In this document: positions 27,260 through 35,581 of the stretch, one piece after another | Layout: each line of letters begins with the position of its first letter | Numbering within the stretch: the first letter of the stretch is position 1 | Assembly: GCF_015070855.1 (NCBI RefSeq) | Contig: NZ_JADDIX010000027.1 | Location: 1-44,504, forward strand | Source: Pseudomonas lopnurensis | Lineage (GTDB): Bacteria; Pseudomonadota; Gammaproteobacteria; Pseudomonadales; Pseudomonadaceae | Reading direction: 5' to 3' | Length of the DNA stretch: 44,504 nt | Program-made: the position numbers and the translations under genes | Notes under the pieces: model-generated | Database searches by the model: none | What the model saw: only the letters and a program-made list of their open reading frames with translations | Told to the model about the DNA's origin: nothing

Positions 27260-29068
27260 TCAGGCCTCGATTTCTATCAAGACTTCTCCCGGGTTCACCC
27301 GGTCACCTTTGGCGACATGAACGGCCTTCACGGTGCCGCCGATCGGCGCCTGAATTTCGGTTTCCATCTTCATCGCCTCGCTGACCAGCACCGCCTGACC
27401 GGCCTTGACCAGGTCACCCTCGCTGACCAGCACCTCGACGACGTTGCCCGGCATGGTGGTGCTGACATCGCCCGGCGCGCTGGCCTGCTTGCGCTTGCTG
27501 CCGGCGCCGCCGACGAAGTCGTTGAGCGGCTCGAACACCACCTCCTCCGGCATGCCGTCGATGGACAGGTAGAAGTGGCGCTTGCCCTCGGCCTTGACGC
27601 CGACGCCGGTGATGTCGACGCGGTAGCTCTCGCCGTGCACGTCGATGACGAACTCGGTCGGCACCCCGCCCTGGGCCGGTACCGCGGTGCCGTCGGGGAT
27701 CGGCAGCAGCACCTCCGGCTGCAGCGTGCCGGCCGCGCGCTCCTCGAGGAACTTGCGGCCGATGTCGGGGAACATGGCGTAGGTCAGCACGTCCTCCTCG
27801 CTCTTGGCCAGGTCGCCGACGTCCTTGCGCAACTTGTCCAGCTCGGGCGGCAGCAGGTCGGCCGGACGGCACTCGATGACGTCCTCGCTGCCGATCGCCT
27901 GCAAGCGCAGACGCTGGTCGACCGCGGCCGGCGCCTTGCCGTAGCGGCCCTGCAGGTAGTACTTCACTTCGGTGGTGATGGTCTTGTAGCGCTCGCCGGC
28001 GAGCACGTTGAAGAACGCCTGGGTGCCGACGATCTGCGAGGTCGGGGTGACCAGCGGCGGGTAGCCGAGGTCCTTGCGCACCTTGGGAATCTCGGCCAGC
28101 ACCTCGTCCATGCGGTGCAGCGCGCCCTGCTCCTTGAGCTGGTTGGCGAGGTTGGAAATCATCCCGCCCGGCACCTGGTTGACCTGCACGCGGGTGTCGA
28201 CGCCAGTGAATTCGCTCTCGAACTGGTGGTACTTCTTGCGCACCGCGTAGAAATACAGGCCGATCTCCTGGATCAGTTGCAGGTCCAGGCCGGTGTCGTA
28301 GGGCGTGTCGCGCAGCGCGGCGACCATCGACTCGGTGCCCGGGTGGCTGGTGCCCCAGGCCATGCTGGAGATGGCGGTATCGATGCGGTCGGCGCCGTTC
28401 TCCACCGCCTTGAGCTGGCACATGCTGGCCACGCCGGCGGTGTCGTGGGAGTGGATCGCCACGTCCAGTTCCGGCAGCGCCGCCTTCAGCGCCCTGACCA
28501 GCTCGCCGGTGGCGTAGGGCGTGAGCAGCCCGGCCATGTCCTTGATGGCGATGGAGTCGATACCCATGGCCGCCATCTGCCGCGCCTGCTCGACGAAGGC
28601 CTCGACGGTATGCACCGGGCTGGTGGTGTAGGCGATGGTGCCCTGGGCGTGCTTGCCGGCCTTCTTCACCGCGCGGATCGCGGTTTCCAGGTTCCGCACG
28701 TCGTTCATCGCGTCGAAGATGCGGAACACGTCGATGCCGTTCTCGGCGGCCTTGGCGACGAATGCCTCGACCACGTCGTCGCTGTAGTGGCGGTAGCCGA
28801 GCAGGTTCTGCCCGCGCAGCAGCATCTGCAGGCGGGTGTTGGGCAGCGCCGCCCTGAGCTGGCGCAGGCGCTCCCAGGGATCCTCCTTGAGGAAGCGCAC
28901 GCAGGCGTCGAAGGTGGCGCCACCCCAGACTTCCAGCGACCAGTAGCCGACGCGATCGAGCTTGTCGCAGATCGGCAGCATGTCTTCGGTGCGCATGCGG
29001 GTCGCCAGCAGCGACTGGTGGGCGTCACGCAGAATGGTGTCGGTGACCGTAATTTTCTTTGTGTTCAT
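27260..29068 (-). CDS. pycB: Pyruvate carboxylase subunit B (carboxyltransferase plus biotin carrier; OadA-like)
   Basis: Transfers the carboxyl group from biotin to pyruvate, giving oxaloacetate, with the biotin carboxylase encoded just upstream. The 602-residue product has the carboxyltransferase TIM barrel (about 5-290; TDTILRDAHQSLLATRMRTE; LEVWGGATFDACVRFL; AIHSHDTAGVASM), a PYC/OADA conserved region (about 300-460) and a C-terminal biotinyl domain with EAMKMETE, biotinylated Lys near 567. The sodium-pumping decarboxylase uses the same alpha subunit, but no membrane beta/gamma genes are present and a biotin carboxylase partner is, so carboxylase is the better call. The start at 29068 has AAGGAGACAGAC before ATG. 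It is followed by a strong terminator. Confidence 0.93.
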   Translation of the reverse strand: MNTKKITVTDTILRDAHQSLLATRMRTEDMLPICDKLDRVGYWSLEVWGGATFDACVRFLKEDPWERLRQLRAALPNTRLQMLLRGQNLLGYRHYSDDVVEAFVAKAAENGIDVFRIFDAMNDVRNLETAIRAVKKAGKHAQGTIAYTTSPVHTVEAFVEQARQMAAMGIDSIAIKDMAGLLTPYATGELVRALKAALPELDVAIHSHDTAGVASMCQLKAVENGADRIDTAISSMAWGTSHPGTESMVAALRDTPYDTGLDLQLIQEIGLYFYAVRKKYHQFESEFTGVDTRVQVNQVPGGMISNLANQLKEQGALHRMDEVLAEIPKVRKDLGYPPLVTPTSQIVGTQAFFNVLAGERYKTITTEVKYYLQGRYGKAPAAVDQRLRLQAIGSEDVIECRPADLLPPELDKLRKDVGDLAKSEEDVLTYAMFPDIGRKFLEERAAGTLQPEVLLPIPDGTAVPAQGGVPTEFVIDVHGESYRVDITGVGVKAEGKRHFYLSIDGMPEEVVFEPLNDFVGGAGSKRKQASAPGDVSTTMPGNVVEVLVSEGDLVKAGQAVLVSEAMKMETEIQAPIGGTVKAVHVAKGDRVNPGEVLIEIEA

Positions 29069-29083
29069 GTCTGTCTCCTTGGA

Positions 29084-29166
29084 GCTGCAAGCTTCAAGCT
29101 TCAAGCGGCAAGTAAAAGCACGCGGGGCTCTTGCTTGATGCTTGCGGCTTGCAGCTTGCCGCTGCT
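29084..29166. repeat. CTGCAAGCTTCAAGC-type repeat in the pycA-pycB spacer
   Basis: The spacer between the two carboxylase subunits carries GCTGCAAGCTTCAAGCTTCA on one side and GATGCTTGCGGCTTGCAGCT on the other, roughly complementary. The same 7-bp motif family is expanded as a tandem array at 35458-35499. Confidence 0.6.
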
Positions 29167-30582
29167 TTACAGGCCTGCATGGGCGGCGATGGCGGCGGCG
29201 ATGGCCAGGGCCAGTTCGCCCGGCTTGCGTTTGATCGAGTAGTTCAGCAGTTCCGGATGGTTGTCGACGAAGCTGGTGTTGAACTGGCCGCTGCGGAAAT
29301 CCGGGTTGGCGAGAATCTGCTGGTAGTAGGTGGCAGTGGTCTTCACGCCCTGCACGCGCATGTCGTCCAGTGCGCGCGAGCCACGCGCCAGCGCCTCCTC
29401 CCAGGTCAGCGCCCAGACCACCAGCTTCAGGCACATCGAGTCGTAGTACGGCGGAATGGTGTAGCCGGTGTAGATCGCCGTGTCGGTGCGCACGCCGGGG
29501 CCGCCGGGGGCGTAGTAGCGGGTGATCTTGCCGAAGCAGGGCAGGAAGTTGTTGCGCGGGTCCTCGGCGTTGATGCGAAACTGCAGGGAGAAACCGCGAT
29601 ACTGGATGTCTTCCTGCTTGACCGACAGCGGCAGGCCGGAAGCGATGCGGATCTGCTCGCGGACGATGTCGATGCCGGTGATTTCCTCGGTGATGGTGTG
29701 CTCCACCTGCACACGGGTGTTCATCTCCATGAAGTACACCTGCCCGTCGGCGAGCAGGAATTCCACGGTGCCGGCGTTCTCGTAGCCCACGGCCTTGGCC
29801 GCGCGCACGGCGAGGTCGCCGATGTAGGCGCGCTGCTCGGGCGTCAGCTGCGGGCTCGGGGCGATTTCGATGAGCTTCTGGTTGCGCCGCTGGATCGAGC
29901 AGTCGCGCTCGAACAGATGCACGGTGTTGCCGAAACTGTCGGCCAGCACCTGCGCCTCGATGTGCTTGGGCTCGACGATGCATTTTTCGAGGAAGACCTC
30001 GGCGTTGCCGAAGGCCTTGGTCGCCTCGGAGATCACCCGCGGATAGGCCGATTCCAGCTCCGCCCGCGTGTTGCAGCGGCGGATGCCGCGGCCGCCGCCG
30101 CCGGAGGTGGCCTTGAGCATCACCGGGTAGCCGATGCGCTCGGCCTCGCGCAGGGCCTCGGCGAGGTCGGCGACGTTGCCCTCGGTGCCCGGCGTGACCG
30201 GCACGCCGGCCTTGATCATGCTGCGGCGGGCTTCGGTCTTGTCGCCCATGCGGCGAATCACTTCCGCGCTGGGGCCGACGAACCTGATCCCGCGCTCGGC
30301 GCAGATGTCGGCCAGTTCGGCATTCTCGGAGAGGAAACCGTAGCCGGGATGCAGCGCATCGCAGCCGGTTTCCACGGCCAGGTTGACCAGTTTGCGCGGG
30401 TTCAGATAACCGGCCAGCGGGTCCTCGCCGATGAAGTACGCCTCGTCGGCGCGCTTGACGTGCAGGGCATGGCGGTCGGCCTCGGAAAATACCGCCACCG
30501 AGCGAACGCCCATTTCGGCGCAGGCACGGACGATACGCACCGCAATTTCCCCGCGGTTGGCGATCAGCAGCTTCTTGATCAC
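29167..30582 (-). CDS. pycA: Pyruvate carboxylase subunit A (biotin carboxylase)
   Basis: Carboxylates the biotin carrier of subunit B using ATP and bicarbonate. The 471-residue product starts at GTG 30582 (VIKKLLIANRGEIAVRIVRA), with GAGG upstream. ATP-grasp features are clear: GGGGRGIR near 160-170, EKCIVEPKHIEAQVLADSFG near 195-215, ERDCSIQRRNQKLIEIAPSP, and EMNTRVQVEHTITEEITGID near 285-305. The length equals PA5436 as I recall it, and the gene order A then B with a 98-bp spacer is the same. AccC would be similar but is normally paired with accB, not with an OadA-like gene. A divergent LysR gene lies 242 bp away and shares an AT-rich spacer with a clear dyad. Confidence 0.93.
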   Translation of the reverse strand: MIKKLLIANRGEIAVRIVRACAEMGVRSVAVFSEADRHALHVKRADEAYFIGEDPLAGYLNPRKLVNLAVETGCDALHPGYGFLSENAELADICAERGIRFVGPSAEVIRRMGDKTEARRSMIKAGVPVTPGTEGNVADLAEALREAERIGYPVMLKATSGGGGRGIRRCNTRAELESAYPRVISEATKAFGNAEVFLEKCIVEPKHIEAQVLADSFGNTVHLFERDCSIQRRNQKLIEIAPSPQLTPEQRAYIGDLAVRAAKAVGYENAGTVEFLLADGQVYFMEMNTRVQVEHTITEEITGIDIVREQIRIASGLPLSVKQEDIQYRGFSLQFRINAEDPRNNFLPCFGKITRYYAPGGPGVRTDTAIYTGYTIPPYYDSMCLKLVVWALTWEEALARGSRALDDMRVQGVKTTATYYQQILANPDFRSGQFNTSFVDNHPELLNYSIKRKPGELALAIAAAIAAHAGL

Positions 30583-30712
30583 GCTGTCTTCCCTCGGATC
30601 GTTGAGCAGGCGACCCGATGCCGGGCCGATGATCACTCGCATTCGTAACGAGCGATTTCCACCCTACGCCCCTTGAGGGAATTACTGAAAATGAATAATT
30701 GTTTGCTTGAGG

Positions 30713-30728
30713 ATAAGTAAATACTTAT
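30713..30728. promoter_or_regulatory. Perfect dyad in the pycA-LysR divergent promoter
   Basis: ATAAGT-AAAT-ACTTAT is a perfect inverted repeat in the AT-rich part of the spacer between pycA (30582) and the LysR start (30825), a region unusually AT-rich for this genome. It is the best candidate binding site for the divergent LysR regulator, by position. Confidence 0.6.
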
Positions 30729-30824
30729 GGGTAACGGTCCTTCGGCGTAATCTTGGCCGAACGGCCAGGGCAACGGCAGCGGCGTGTTGCCGCTGCCCTG
30801 GTGCGACGAACGACGGAGAACAGG

Positions 30825-31766
30825 ATGCGAAAATCGCTGATGCGCATGACATTGCGCCAGCTACAGGTGTTCCGTGCGGTCTGCGAGAGCCGCTCCTACA
30901 GCCGCGCCGCGGAAGAAATGGCGCTGACCCAGCCGGCCGTGAGCCTGCAGATCCGCCAGCTGGAAGAGCTGGTCGGCCAGCCGCTGTTCGAATACGTCGG
31001 CAAGAAGCTCTACCTCACCGACGCCGCCGAAGCGCTGCAGCGCGCCAGTACCGACATCTTCGGCCGCCTGGACAGCCTCGACATGCAGCTTTCCGACCTG
31101 CTGGGCTCGCTGCAGGGGCAACTGAACCTGGCGGTGGAATCGAGCGCCAAGTACATCACGCCGCACCTGTTCGCCGCCTTCAGGCGCCTGCACCCGGAAG
31201 TCAGCCTGCAACTGGTGGTGGTCAACCACGCCCAGGCGGTACGCCGCCTGAACCTCAGCCGCGACGACCTGCTGATCATGAGCCAGGTGCCCCAGGACAT
31301 GCCGCTGGATTTCCTGCCCTTCCTCAACAACCCCATCGTCGCGGTGGCGCCACCGGACCATCCACTATGCGCACGTGGCGAGCTGCAACTGCAGGACCTG
31401 AGCCCCTACCCGCTGCTGGTGCGCGAAAGCGGCTCGGGCACTCGCAAGGCCTGCGAGGAATATTGCCACCAGAAACGCGCGCATTTCGCCCAGACCCTGG
31501 AGATCGGCTCGCTGGATGCCCAGCGCGAGGCGGTGATCGCCGGCCTCGGGCTGGCCCTGCTGCCGCGCCATGCGGTGCACCAGGAACTGACACGGGGCCT
31601 GCTGCGCGAATTGCCGGTGGCGGAGCTGCCGCTGTTTCGCAGCTGGTGCGCGGTCAACCTCCGCGGCCGCCGCCTGTCGCCGGTGGCCCAGGCGTTCCTC
31701 GGCTTCATCCGCAGCGAGCGGGAGCTGATCGCCGGGCTGGCCAGACGCTTCGAAGCGGCCGGCTGA
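30825..31766 (+). CDS. LysR-family regulator divergent from pyruvate carboxylase (PycR-like)
   Basis: Predicted activator or repressor, 313 residues. The HTH at about 7-65 reads MTLRQLQVFRAVCESRSYSR then AAEEMALTQPAVSLQIRQLE, with the periplasmic-binding-type effector domain from about 95 (QGQLNLAVESSAKYITPHLF), the CbbR/CysB-like subfamily layout. The start is chosen by GGAGAACAGG before ATG; an upstream in-frame extension to 30753 lacks support. It is divergent from pycA, in the position of PA5437 in P. aeruginosa (from memory), so it probably controls the carboxylase genes. The C-terminus is typical of the family. The following 227 bp contain a palindromic repeat and the convergent cadA gene. 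Confidence 0.9.
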   Translation: MRKSLMRMTLRQLQVFRAVCESRSYSRAAEEMALTQPAVSLQIRQLEELVGQPLFEYVGKKLYLTDAAEALQRASTDIFGRLDSLDMQLSDLLGSLQGQLNLAVESSAKYITPHLFAAFRRLHPEVSLQLVVVNHAQAVRRLNLSRDDLLIMSQVPQDMPLDFLPFLNNPIVAVAPPDHPLCARGELQLQDLSPYPLLVRESGSGTRKACEEYCHQKRAHFAQTLEIGSLDAQREAVIAGLGLALLPRHAVHQELTRGLLRELPVAELPLFRSWCAVNLRGRRLSPVAQAFLGFIRSERELIAGLARRFEAAG

Positions 31767-31811
31767 AACGTGTCGCACGTCGAGCAACAGCCGATACCCG
31801 AGCGTTCGCGG

Positions 31812-31912
31812 GTAGGTTGGCGCTGAGCGAAGCGAAGCCCAACGGGCACGGGCACGAACCCGTTGGGCTTCGTCGCTGCGCTCCTCAGGCTACGCGCCCC
31901 GACCCAACCTAC
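31812..31912. repeat. GTAGGTTGGG-type palindromic repeat, copy 3
   Basis: About 101 bp beginning GTAGGTTGGCGCTGAGCGAA and ending CCCGACCCAACCTAC, with TTGGGCTTCGTCGCTGCG between. Nearly the same as the copies at 10824 and 10994. It lies between the LysR gene and cadA, which converge here. Confidence 0.85.
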
Positions 31913-31993
31913 GGCGTACGGTGCCCATTGCAACACGCAAGTGGGGCATAGTCCTTACAAGGACCACGGTTGCGCTGGCCCGCCATTGCCCGC

Positions 31994-34192
31994 TCAGGCG
32001 CGCAGCAGGCGCAGGCCGTTGAACACCACCAGCAGGCTCACGCCCATGTCGGCGAATACCGCCATCCACATGGTCGCCTGGCCGGTCAGGGCGAAGCCCA
32101 GGAACAGCGCCTTGATCACCAGGGCCAGGGCGATGTTCTGCCGCAGGATGGCAACGGTGGCGCGCGACAGGCGGACGAAGGCGGGAATCTTGCGCAGGTC
32201 GTCGTCCAGCAGCGCCACATCGGCGGTTTCGATAGCGGTGTCGGTGCCGGCGGCGCCCATGGCGAAGCCGATCTCGGCCTTGGCCAGGGCCGGCGCATCG
32301 TTGATGCCGTCGCCGACCATGCCCACCGCCCCCCCTTCGGCCTGCAGGCGCGCGATGGCCTCGAGCTTGTCGGCCGGCAGCAGGTTGCCGAAGGCTTCGT
32401 CGATGCCCACCTGGGCCGCGATGGCCTGCACCGTGTGCGGATTGTCGCCGCTGAGCATGGCGGTCTTCACCCCCAGTTCGTGCAGTTCGGCGATGGCCGC
32501 GCGGCTGGATTCCTTGACCGTGTCGGCCACGGCGAACAGCGCCAGCGGACGCGTCTGGTCGCACAGCACCACCACGCTCTTGCCCTGGCGCTCCAGGCCA
32601 TCCAGGCGCGCTTCCAGCTCGGCGCTGCACAGGCCCAGCTCCTCCACCAGACGGTGATTGCCGAGCTGATAATCCCGCTCCGCCACCCGGCCACGCACGC
32701 CGCGCCCGGCCAGGGCCTGCAGGTTCTCGACCGCCAGCAGCTCGATGCCCTCTTCGCGCGCCCGGCTGGCCAGCGCCTGGGACACCGGATGGTCGGAGCG
32801 CGCCGCCAGGCTGGCAGCCACCGCGCGGAGGGTGCCGTCGGCATCCGCCACCAGTGCCTGGTGGTCGGTCTGACGCGGCTTGCCGTGAGTGAGGGTGCCG
32901 GTCTTGTCCAGTGCCAGGCGGGCCAGGTGCCGGCCGTTTTCCAGATAGACCCCGCCCTTGATCAGGATGCCTTTGCGCGCCGCCGCCGCCAGGCCGCTGA
33001 CGATGGTCACCGGAGTCGAGATCACCAGCGCGCAGGGGCAGGCTACCACCAGCAACACCAGGGCGCGGTAGATCCAGTCGAACCAGGCGCCGCCCATCAG
33101 TAGCGGCGGCAGCACGGCGACGGCCAGGGCGAAGAGCACCACCGCCGGGGTATAGACCTGCGAGAAGCGGTCGACGAAGCGCTGGGTCGGCGCCCGGGAG
33201 CCCTGGGCCTGCTCCACCGCATGGATGATGCGCGCCAGGGTGGTGTCGCCAGCCAGCGCGGTGCTGCGATACTCCAGCTCGCCGGCGCCGTTGAGGGTGC
33301 CGGCGAACAGCGTGTCGCCCGGCCCCTTGTCCAGCGGCAGGCTCTCGCCGGTGATCGGCGCCTGGTCGACCGTGGAGCGGCCGACGAGCACCTCGCCATC
33401 CAGCCCGATGCGCTCGCCGGGACGCACCCGCACCCGTGCGCCCAGCGGTACCTCGGCCAGCGGCAGGGCCCGCCAGCTGCCGTCGGCCTGCAGCACGCTG
33501 GCCTGCTCTGGAGCCAGCTCCAGCAAACCGCGAATGGCATCGCGCGCGCGGTCCAGGGACCTGGCCTCGATCAGCTCGGCGACGGTGAACAGCACCATGA
33601 CCATGGCCGCTTCCGGCCACTGGCCGATCAGCAGCGCGCCGGTCACCGCGATGCTCATCAGCGCGTTGATGTTGAGATTGCGGTTCTTCAGGGCGATCCA
33701 GCCCTTGCGGTAGGTGCCGAACCCGCACAGGCCGATGGCCACCAGCGCCAGGGCGAAGACCGGCCAGCTACCGTCCTGACCGCTGAAATGCACGAGCTCG
33801 GCGCCCAGCGCGGCAGCCCCGGCCAGCGCCAGGGTCCACCAGCGCCGGCGCGATGCGGCGGCAGGCGGCGGCGCGGCACCAGCCAACGTACCCTGGCGCT
33901 CGGCGCTGAAGCCCAGCTCGCCGATGGCGGCCAGGGCCGCCGGCAGCGCATCCGCGGTGTGTTCCAGAGTCAGCACACGGTTGATCAGGTTGAATTCCAG
34001 CGCCTCGATGCCCGGCATGCCGCCGAGCCGGTCGCGGATCAGGCGCTCCTCGGTGGGGCAATCCATCTGCTCGATGCGCAGGCGGGTGCGCTCGGTGGCG
34101 CCACCGGACTTGGCGCGCACGCCGAGCGCGGCCTGCCCATCCTCGTGGCGCCGTTGCGGGTTGGGGTGGTTCTGTCCACAGCACTGACTCAT
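31994..34192 (-). CDS. cadA: Zn/Cd/Pb-exporting P1B-type ATPase
   Basis: Inner-membrane efflux pump for divalent soft metals, 732 residues. The N-terminal heavy-metal-associated domain has the variant motif RIEQMDCPTEE (about 40-50) rather than GMxCxxC. Then come the transmembrane helices, the actuator loop (PITGESLPLDKGPG), the ion-site CPC in VVACPCALVIS near 384, the phosphorylation site LDKTGTLTHGK near 425 and the hinge VGDGINDAPALAKAEIGFAM. CPC with a preceding DCPTEE domain is typical of CadA/ZntA Zn/Cd/Pb pumps. The start at 34192 (MSQCCGQ) has GGAG about 9 nt upstream; a longer in-frame start at 34216 exists. The region upstream carries a MerR-type promoter shared with the divergent cadR. 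Confidence 0.94.
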   Translation of the reverse strand: MSQCCGQNHPNPQRRHEDGQAALGVRAKSGGATERTRLRIEQMDCPTEERLIRDRLGGMPGIEALEFNLINRVLTLEHTADALPAALAAIGELGFSAERQGTLAGAAPPPAAASRRRWWTLALAGAAALGAELVHFSGQDGSWPVFALALVAIGLCGFGTYRKGWIALKNRNLNINALMSIAVTGALLIGQWPEAAMVMVLFTVAELIEARSLDRARDAIRGLLELAPEQASVLQADGSWRALPLAEVPLGARVRVRPGERIGLDGEVLVGRSTVDQAPITGESLPLDKGPGDTLFAGTLNGAGELEYRSTALAGDTTLARIIHAVEQAQGSRAPTQRFVDRFSQVYTPAVVLFALAVAVLPPLLMGGAWFDWIYRALVLLVVACPCALVISTPVTIVSGLAAAARKGILIKGGVYLENGRHLARLALDKTGTLTHGKPRQTDHQALVADADGTLRAVAASLAARSDHPVSQALASRAREEGIELLAVENLQALAGRGVRGRVAERDYQLGNHRLVEELGLCSAELEARLDGLERQGKSVVVLCDQTRPLALFAVADTVKESSRAAIAELHELGVKTAMLSGDNPHTVQAIAAQVGIDEAFGNLLPADKLEAIARLQAEGGAVGMVGDGINDAPALAKAEIGFAMGAAGTDTAIETADVALLDDDLRKIPAFVRLSRATVAILRQNIALALVIKALFLGFALTGQATMWMAVFADMGVSLLVVFNGLRLLRA

Positions 34193-34220
34193 GACATCGA
34201 TCTCCTGCATCCACATTGCG

Positions 34221-34252
34221 GAGTAGGCACCCTGAAGCCACTATAGGGTCAA
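34221..34252 (-). promoter_or_regulatory. MerR-type cadA promoter and CadR operator
   Basis: On the minus strand a -35 TTGACC and a -10-like CTACTC are separated by 20 bp, the over-long spacing that MerR-family activators correct. Within the spacer lies the dyad ACCCTATAGTGGCTTCAGGGT-like sequence (outer arms ACCCT/AGGGT, 34229-34249), as in known CadR/ZntR/PbrR promoters. It is located between cadA (start 34192) and cadR (start 34273), so CadR can control both. Confidence 0.85.
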
Positions 34253-34272
34253 GCATCTGTGCGGAGGTGGAG

Positions 34273-34725
34273 ATGAAAATCGGTGAACTGGCCAGATTGA
34301 CCGCCTGCCCGGTGGAAACCATTCGCTATTACGAGCGCGAAGGCCTGCTCGACGCGCCGGCTCGCAGCGAGGGCAACTACCGCATCTACGACGAACGCCA
34401 TCTCGAGCGGCTGACCTTCGTCCGCAACTGCCGGCTGCTCGACATGACCCTGGAGGAAATCCGTGATCTGCTGCGCCTGCGCGACCGGCCCGAGGAAAAC
34501 TGCGGCGGCGTCAATGCCCTGATCGACGCCCATATCAGCCACGTGCAGGCGCGCATCGCCAGCCTGCTGGCGTTGCGCGAAGAGCTGCTGGACCTGCGTC
34601 GATGCTGCGTGACGGCCGATGACGGCCAGCCGTGCGGCATCCTCCAGCAACTCAATCTCAGCGGCGCGGTCAGTCTGCCGGAGCAGGAGCCACCGTCACA
34701 CGTCGGCAGGAGCCATGGCCATTAG
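34273..34725 (+). CDS. cadR: Cd/Pb-responsive MerR-family regulator
   Basis: Metal-responsive activator of the adjacent efflux gene, 150 residues. The HTH is MKIGELARLTACPVETIRYY then EREGLLDAPARSEGNYRIYD, with a dimerisation helix to about 108. Metal-ligand cysteines are Cys77 (EENCGGVN), Cys111-Cys112 (RRCCVT) and Cys121 (QPCGIL); CadR of P. putida uses Cys77, Cys112 and Cys119 (family knowledge), so the layout agrees closely. The C-terminus SHVGRSHGH is histidine-rich, as in CadR of pseudomonads. The start has GGAGG just upstream. The stop codon TAG is part of a TTAG flank of a 140-bp inverted-repeat element that begins at the next base, so the gene is intact but its downstream region is displaced. 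Confidence 0.93.
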   Translation: MKIGELARLTACPVETIRYYEREGLLDAPARSEGNYRIYDERHLERLTFVRNCRLLDMTLEEIRDLLRLRDRPEENCGGVNALIDAHISHVQARIASLLALREELLDLRRCCVTADDGQPCGILQQLNLSGAVSLPEQEPPSHVGRSHGH

Positions 34726-34865
34726 CAGGCCGTTGAAAAGCATAGGCGAGGCAGCCAGCGCAAGGCAAAAACAGGCGAAAAAGCGCAGTTTACGAGATGT
34801 AAATGAGCATTTTGAGCCTGTTTTTAACGCCGCGATGGCAACGCAGGTAATTTTTCAACAGCCTG
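34726..34865. mobile_element. 140-bp MITE-like inverted-repeat element
   Basis: Terminal inverted repeats CAGGCCGTTGAAAAG (left) and the complement of TTTTTCAACAGCCTG (right) match in 13 of 14 positions over CAGGCYGTTGAAAA. A second internal pair reads AAAAACAGGC / GCCTGTTTTT. TTAG directly flanks both ends (34722-34725 and 34866-34869), consistent with a 4-bp target duplication. The element is non-coding and sits immediately after the cadR stop codon. The transposase that would move it is not in the window. Confidence 0.8.
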
Positions 34866-34934
34866 TTAGGGGCTCGCCCGATGATACGGACGCGGGCCAT
34901 GCGACCGGGCGGCGATCCGTTCAGCCCAGTCTGG

Positions 34935-35008
34935 GCGCTTGGTGGGCTGAAGCCCACCCCAGGGTGGGAATGGTGCAAGGCCGGTAGGGTGGGCTTCAGC
35001 CCACCAGA
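34935..35008. repeat. GGTGGGCTGAAGCCCACC palindromic repeat pair
   Basis: Two units, GGTGGGCTGAAGCCCACC and GGTGGGCTTCAGCCCACC-like, about 40 bp apart, ending 3 bp before the stop of the small minus-strand gene. Either hairpin could act as a terminator for cadR or for that gene. Confidence 0.65.
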
Positions 35009-35010
35009 AC

Positions 35011-35208
35011 CTAGCGCGCCGCCTGCGCTGTTATCCGCTCGCTGCGCAGGTAGCCGGCAACGAGCGGCTCGGGGAAATCGACCAGTTCCTGCTGCAGCCG
35101 GCGTTGCTCGGCGTAGGACTCGATGGCACGGCGAAAGCGCATGCGGCGCAGATCTTCCTGCTGACGGCGGGTCTTGGAATCGGTGGCGTGCGGCTGATAA
35201 CGCGACAT
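35011..35208 (-). CDS. Small basic hypothetical protein
   Basis: A 65-residue protein I do not recognise (MSRYQPHATDSKTRRQQEDL..., ending RSERITAQAAR). It is rich in Arg and Gln, with a predicted helical middle part (RRMRFRRAIESYAEQRRLQQ), without membrane segments, cysteines or signal peptide. The ATG at 35208 has GGGAG at 9 nt spacing, which supports real translation; a longer in-frame start at 35247 lacks comparable support. It could be a nucleic-acid-binding or regulatory small protein, but nothing in the sequence proves this. It lies between cadR and hexR, bracketed by repeats on both sides. Confidence 0.6.
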   Translation of the reverse strand: MSRYQPHATDSKTRRQQEDLRRMRFRRAIESYAEQRRLQQELVDFPEPLVAGYLRSERITAQAAR

Positions 35209-35581
35209 CACGGCTTCTCCCAATAGGCGGGTCGGGAGCATCAGCATGACGGCCGCGTATGACGGTCCGATGAAGGCGCGCGAGAGCCAGCCGCCACAGT
35301 GATGGTAAGGAACCAGCCGGCTGGCGATCGGCGGTTCGACAGGATGACTCAGACGAAGCTTATTCAGCCATTACAGGGATGCTGGCCCAGCCAAAAAGTA
35401 CGTCCTTCCTTTGCCTCGGTGGAAAACGCTTCGCGGTTTTCCACCCTACGGCCTGCTGCAAGCTGCAAGCTGCAAGCTGCAAGCTGCAAGCTGCAAGCTG
35501 ATCAGCGTGCCGGTCGGCCTCCAAACCCTGCCAAAGGCTCCGAGCCGCTTTTGCTCTTGCTTGCAGCTTGTGGCTTGAAAC
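35209..35581. other. Repeat-rich spacer before hexR
   Basis: No gene is supported. It contains a GGTGGAAAACGCTTCGCGGT hairpin with TTTTCCACCCTACG on its other arm (35419-35450), a perfect 7-bp tandem array (35458-35499), and a partly complementary AAGC-rich stretch (35549-35583) that runs into the hexR stop. These can fold together into a long hairpin downstream of hexR. Confidence 0.7.
35458..35499. repeat. Perfect 7-bp tandem repeat, six copies of GCAAGCT
   Basis: Six uninterrupted copies of GCAAGCT in gene-free DNA just beyond the hexR stop. The same motif occurs without expansion in the pycA-pycB spacer. Confidence 0.95.

Noticed and set aside
27260..29068. Sodium-pumping oxaloacetate decarboxylase alpha subunit
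   Set aside because: No membrane beta or gamma subunit gene nearby; a biotin carboxylase gene is adjacent, as in two-subunit pyruvate carboxylase.
27317..30648. Two long plus-strand frames opposite the pyruvate carboxylase genes
   Set aside because: Shadows; no domain, no start context.
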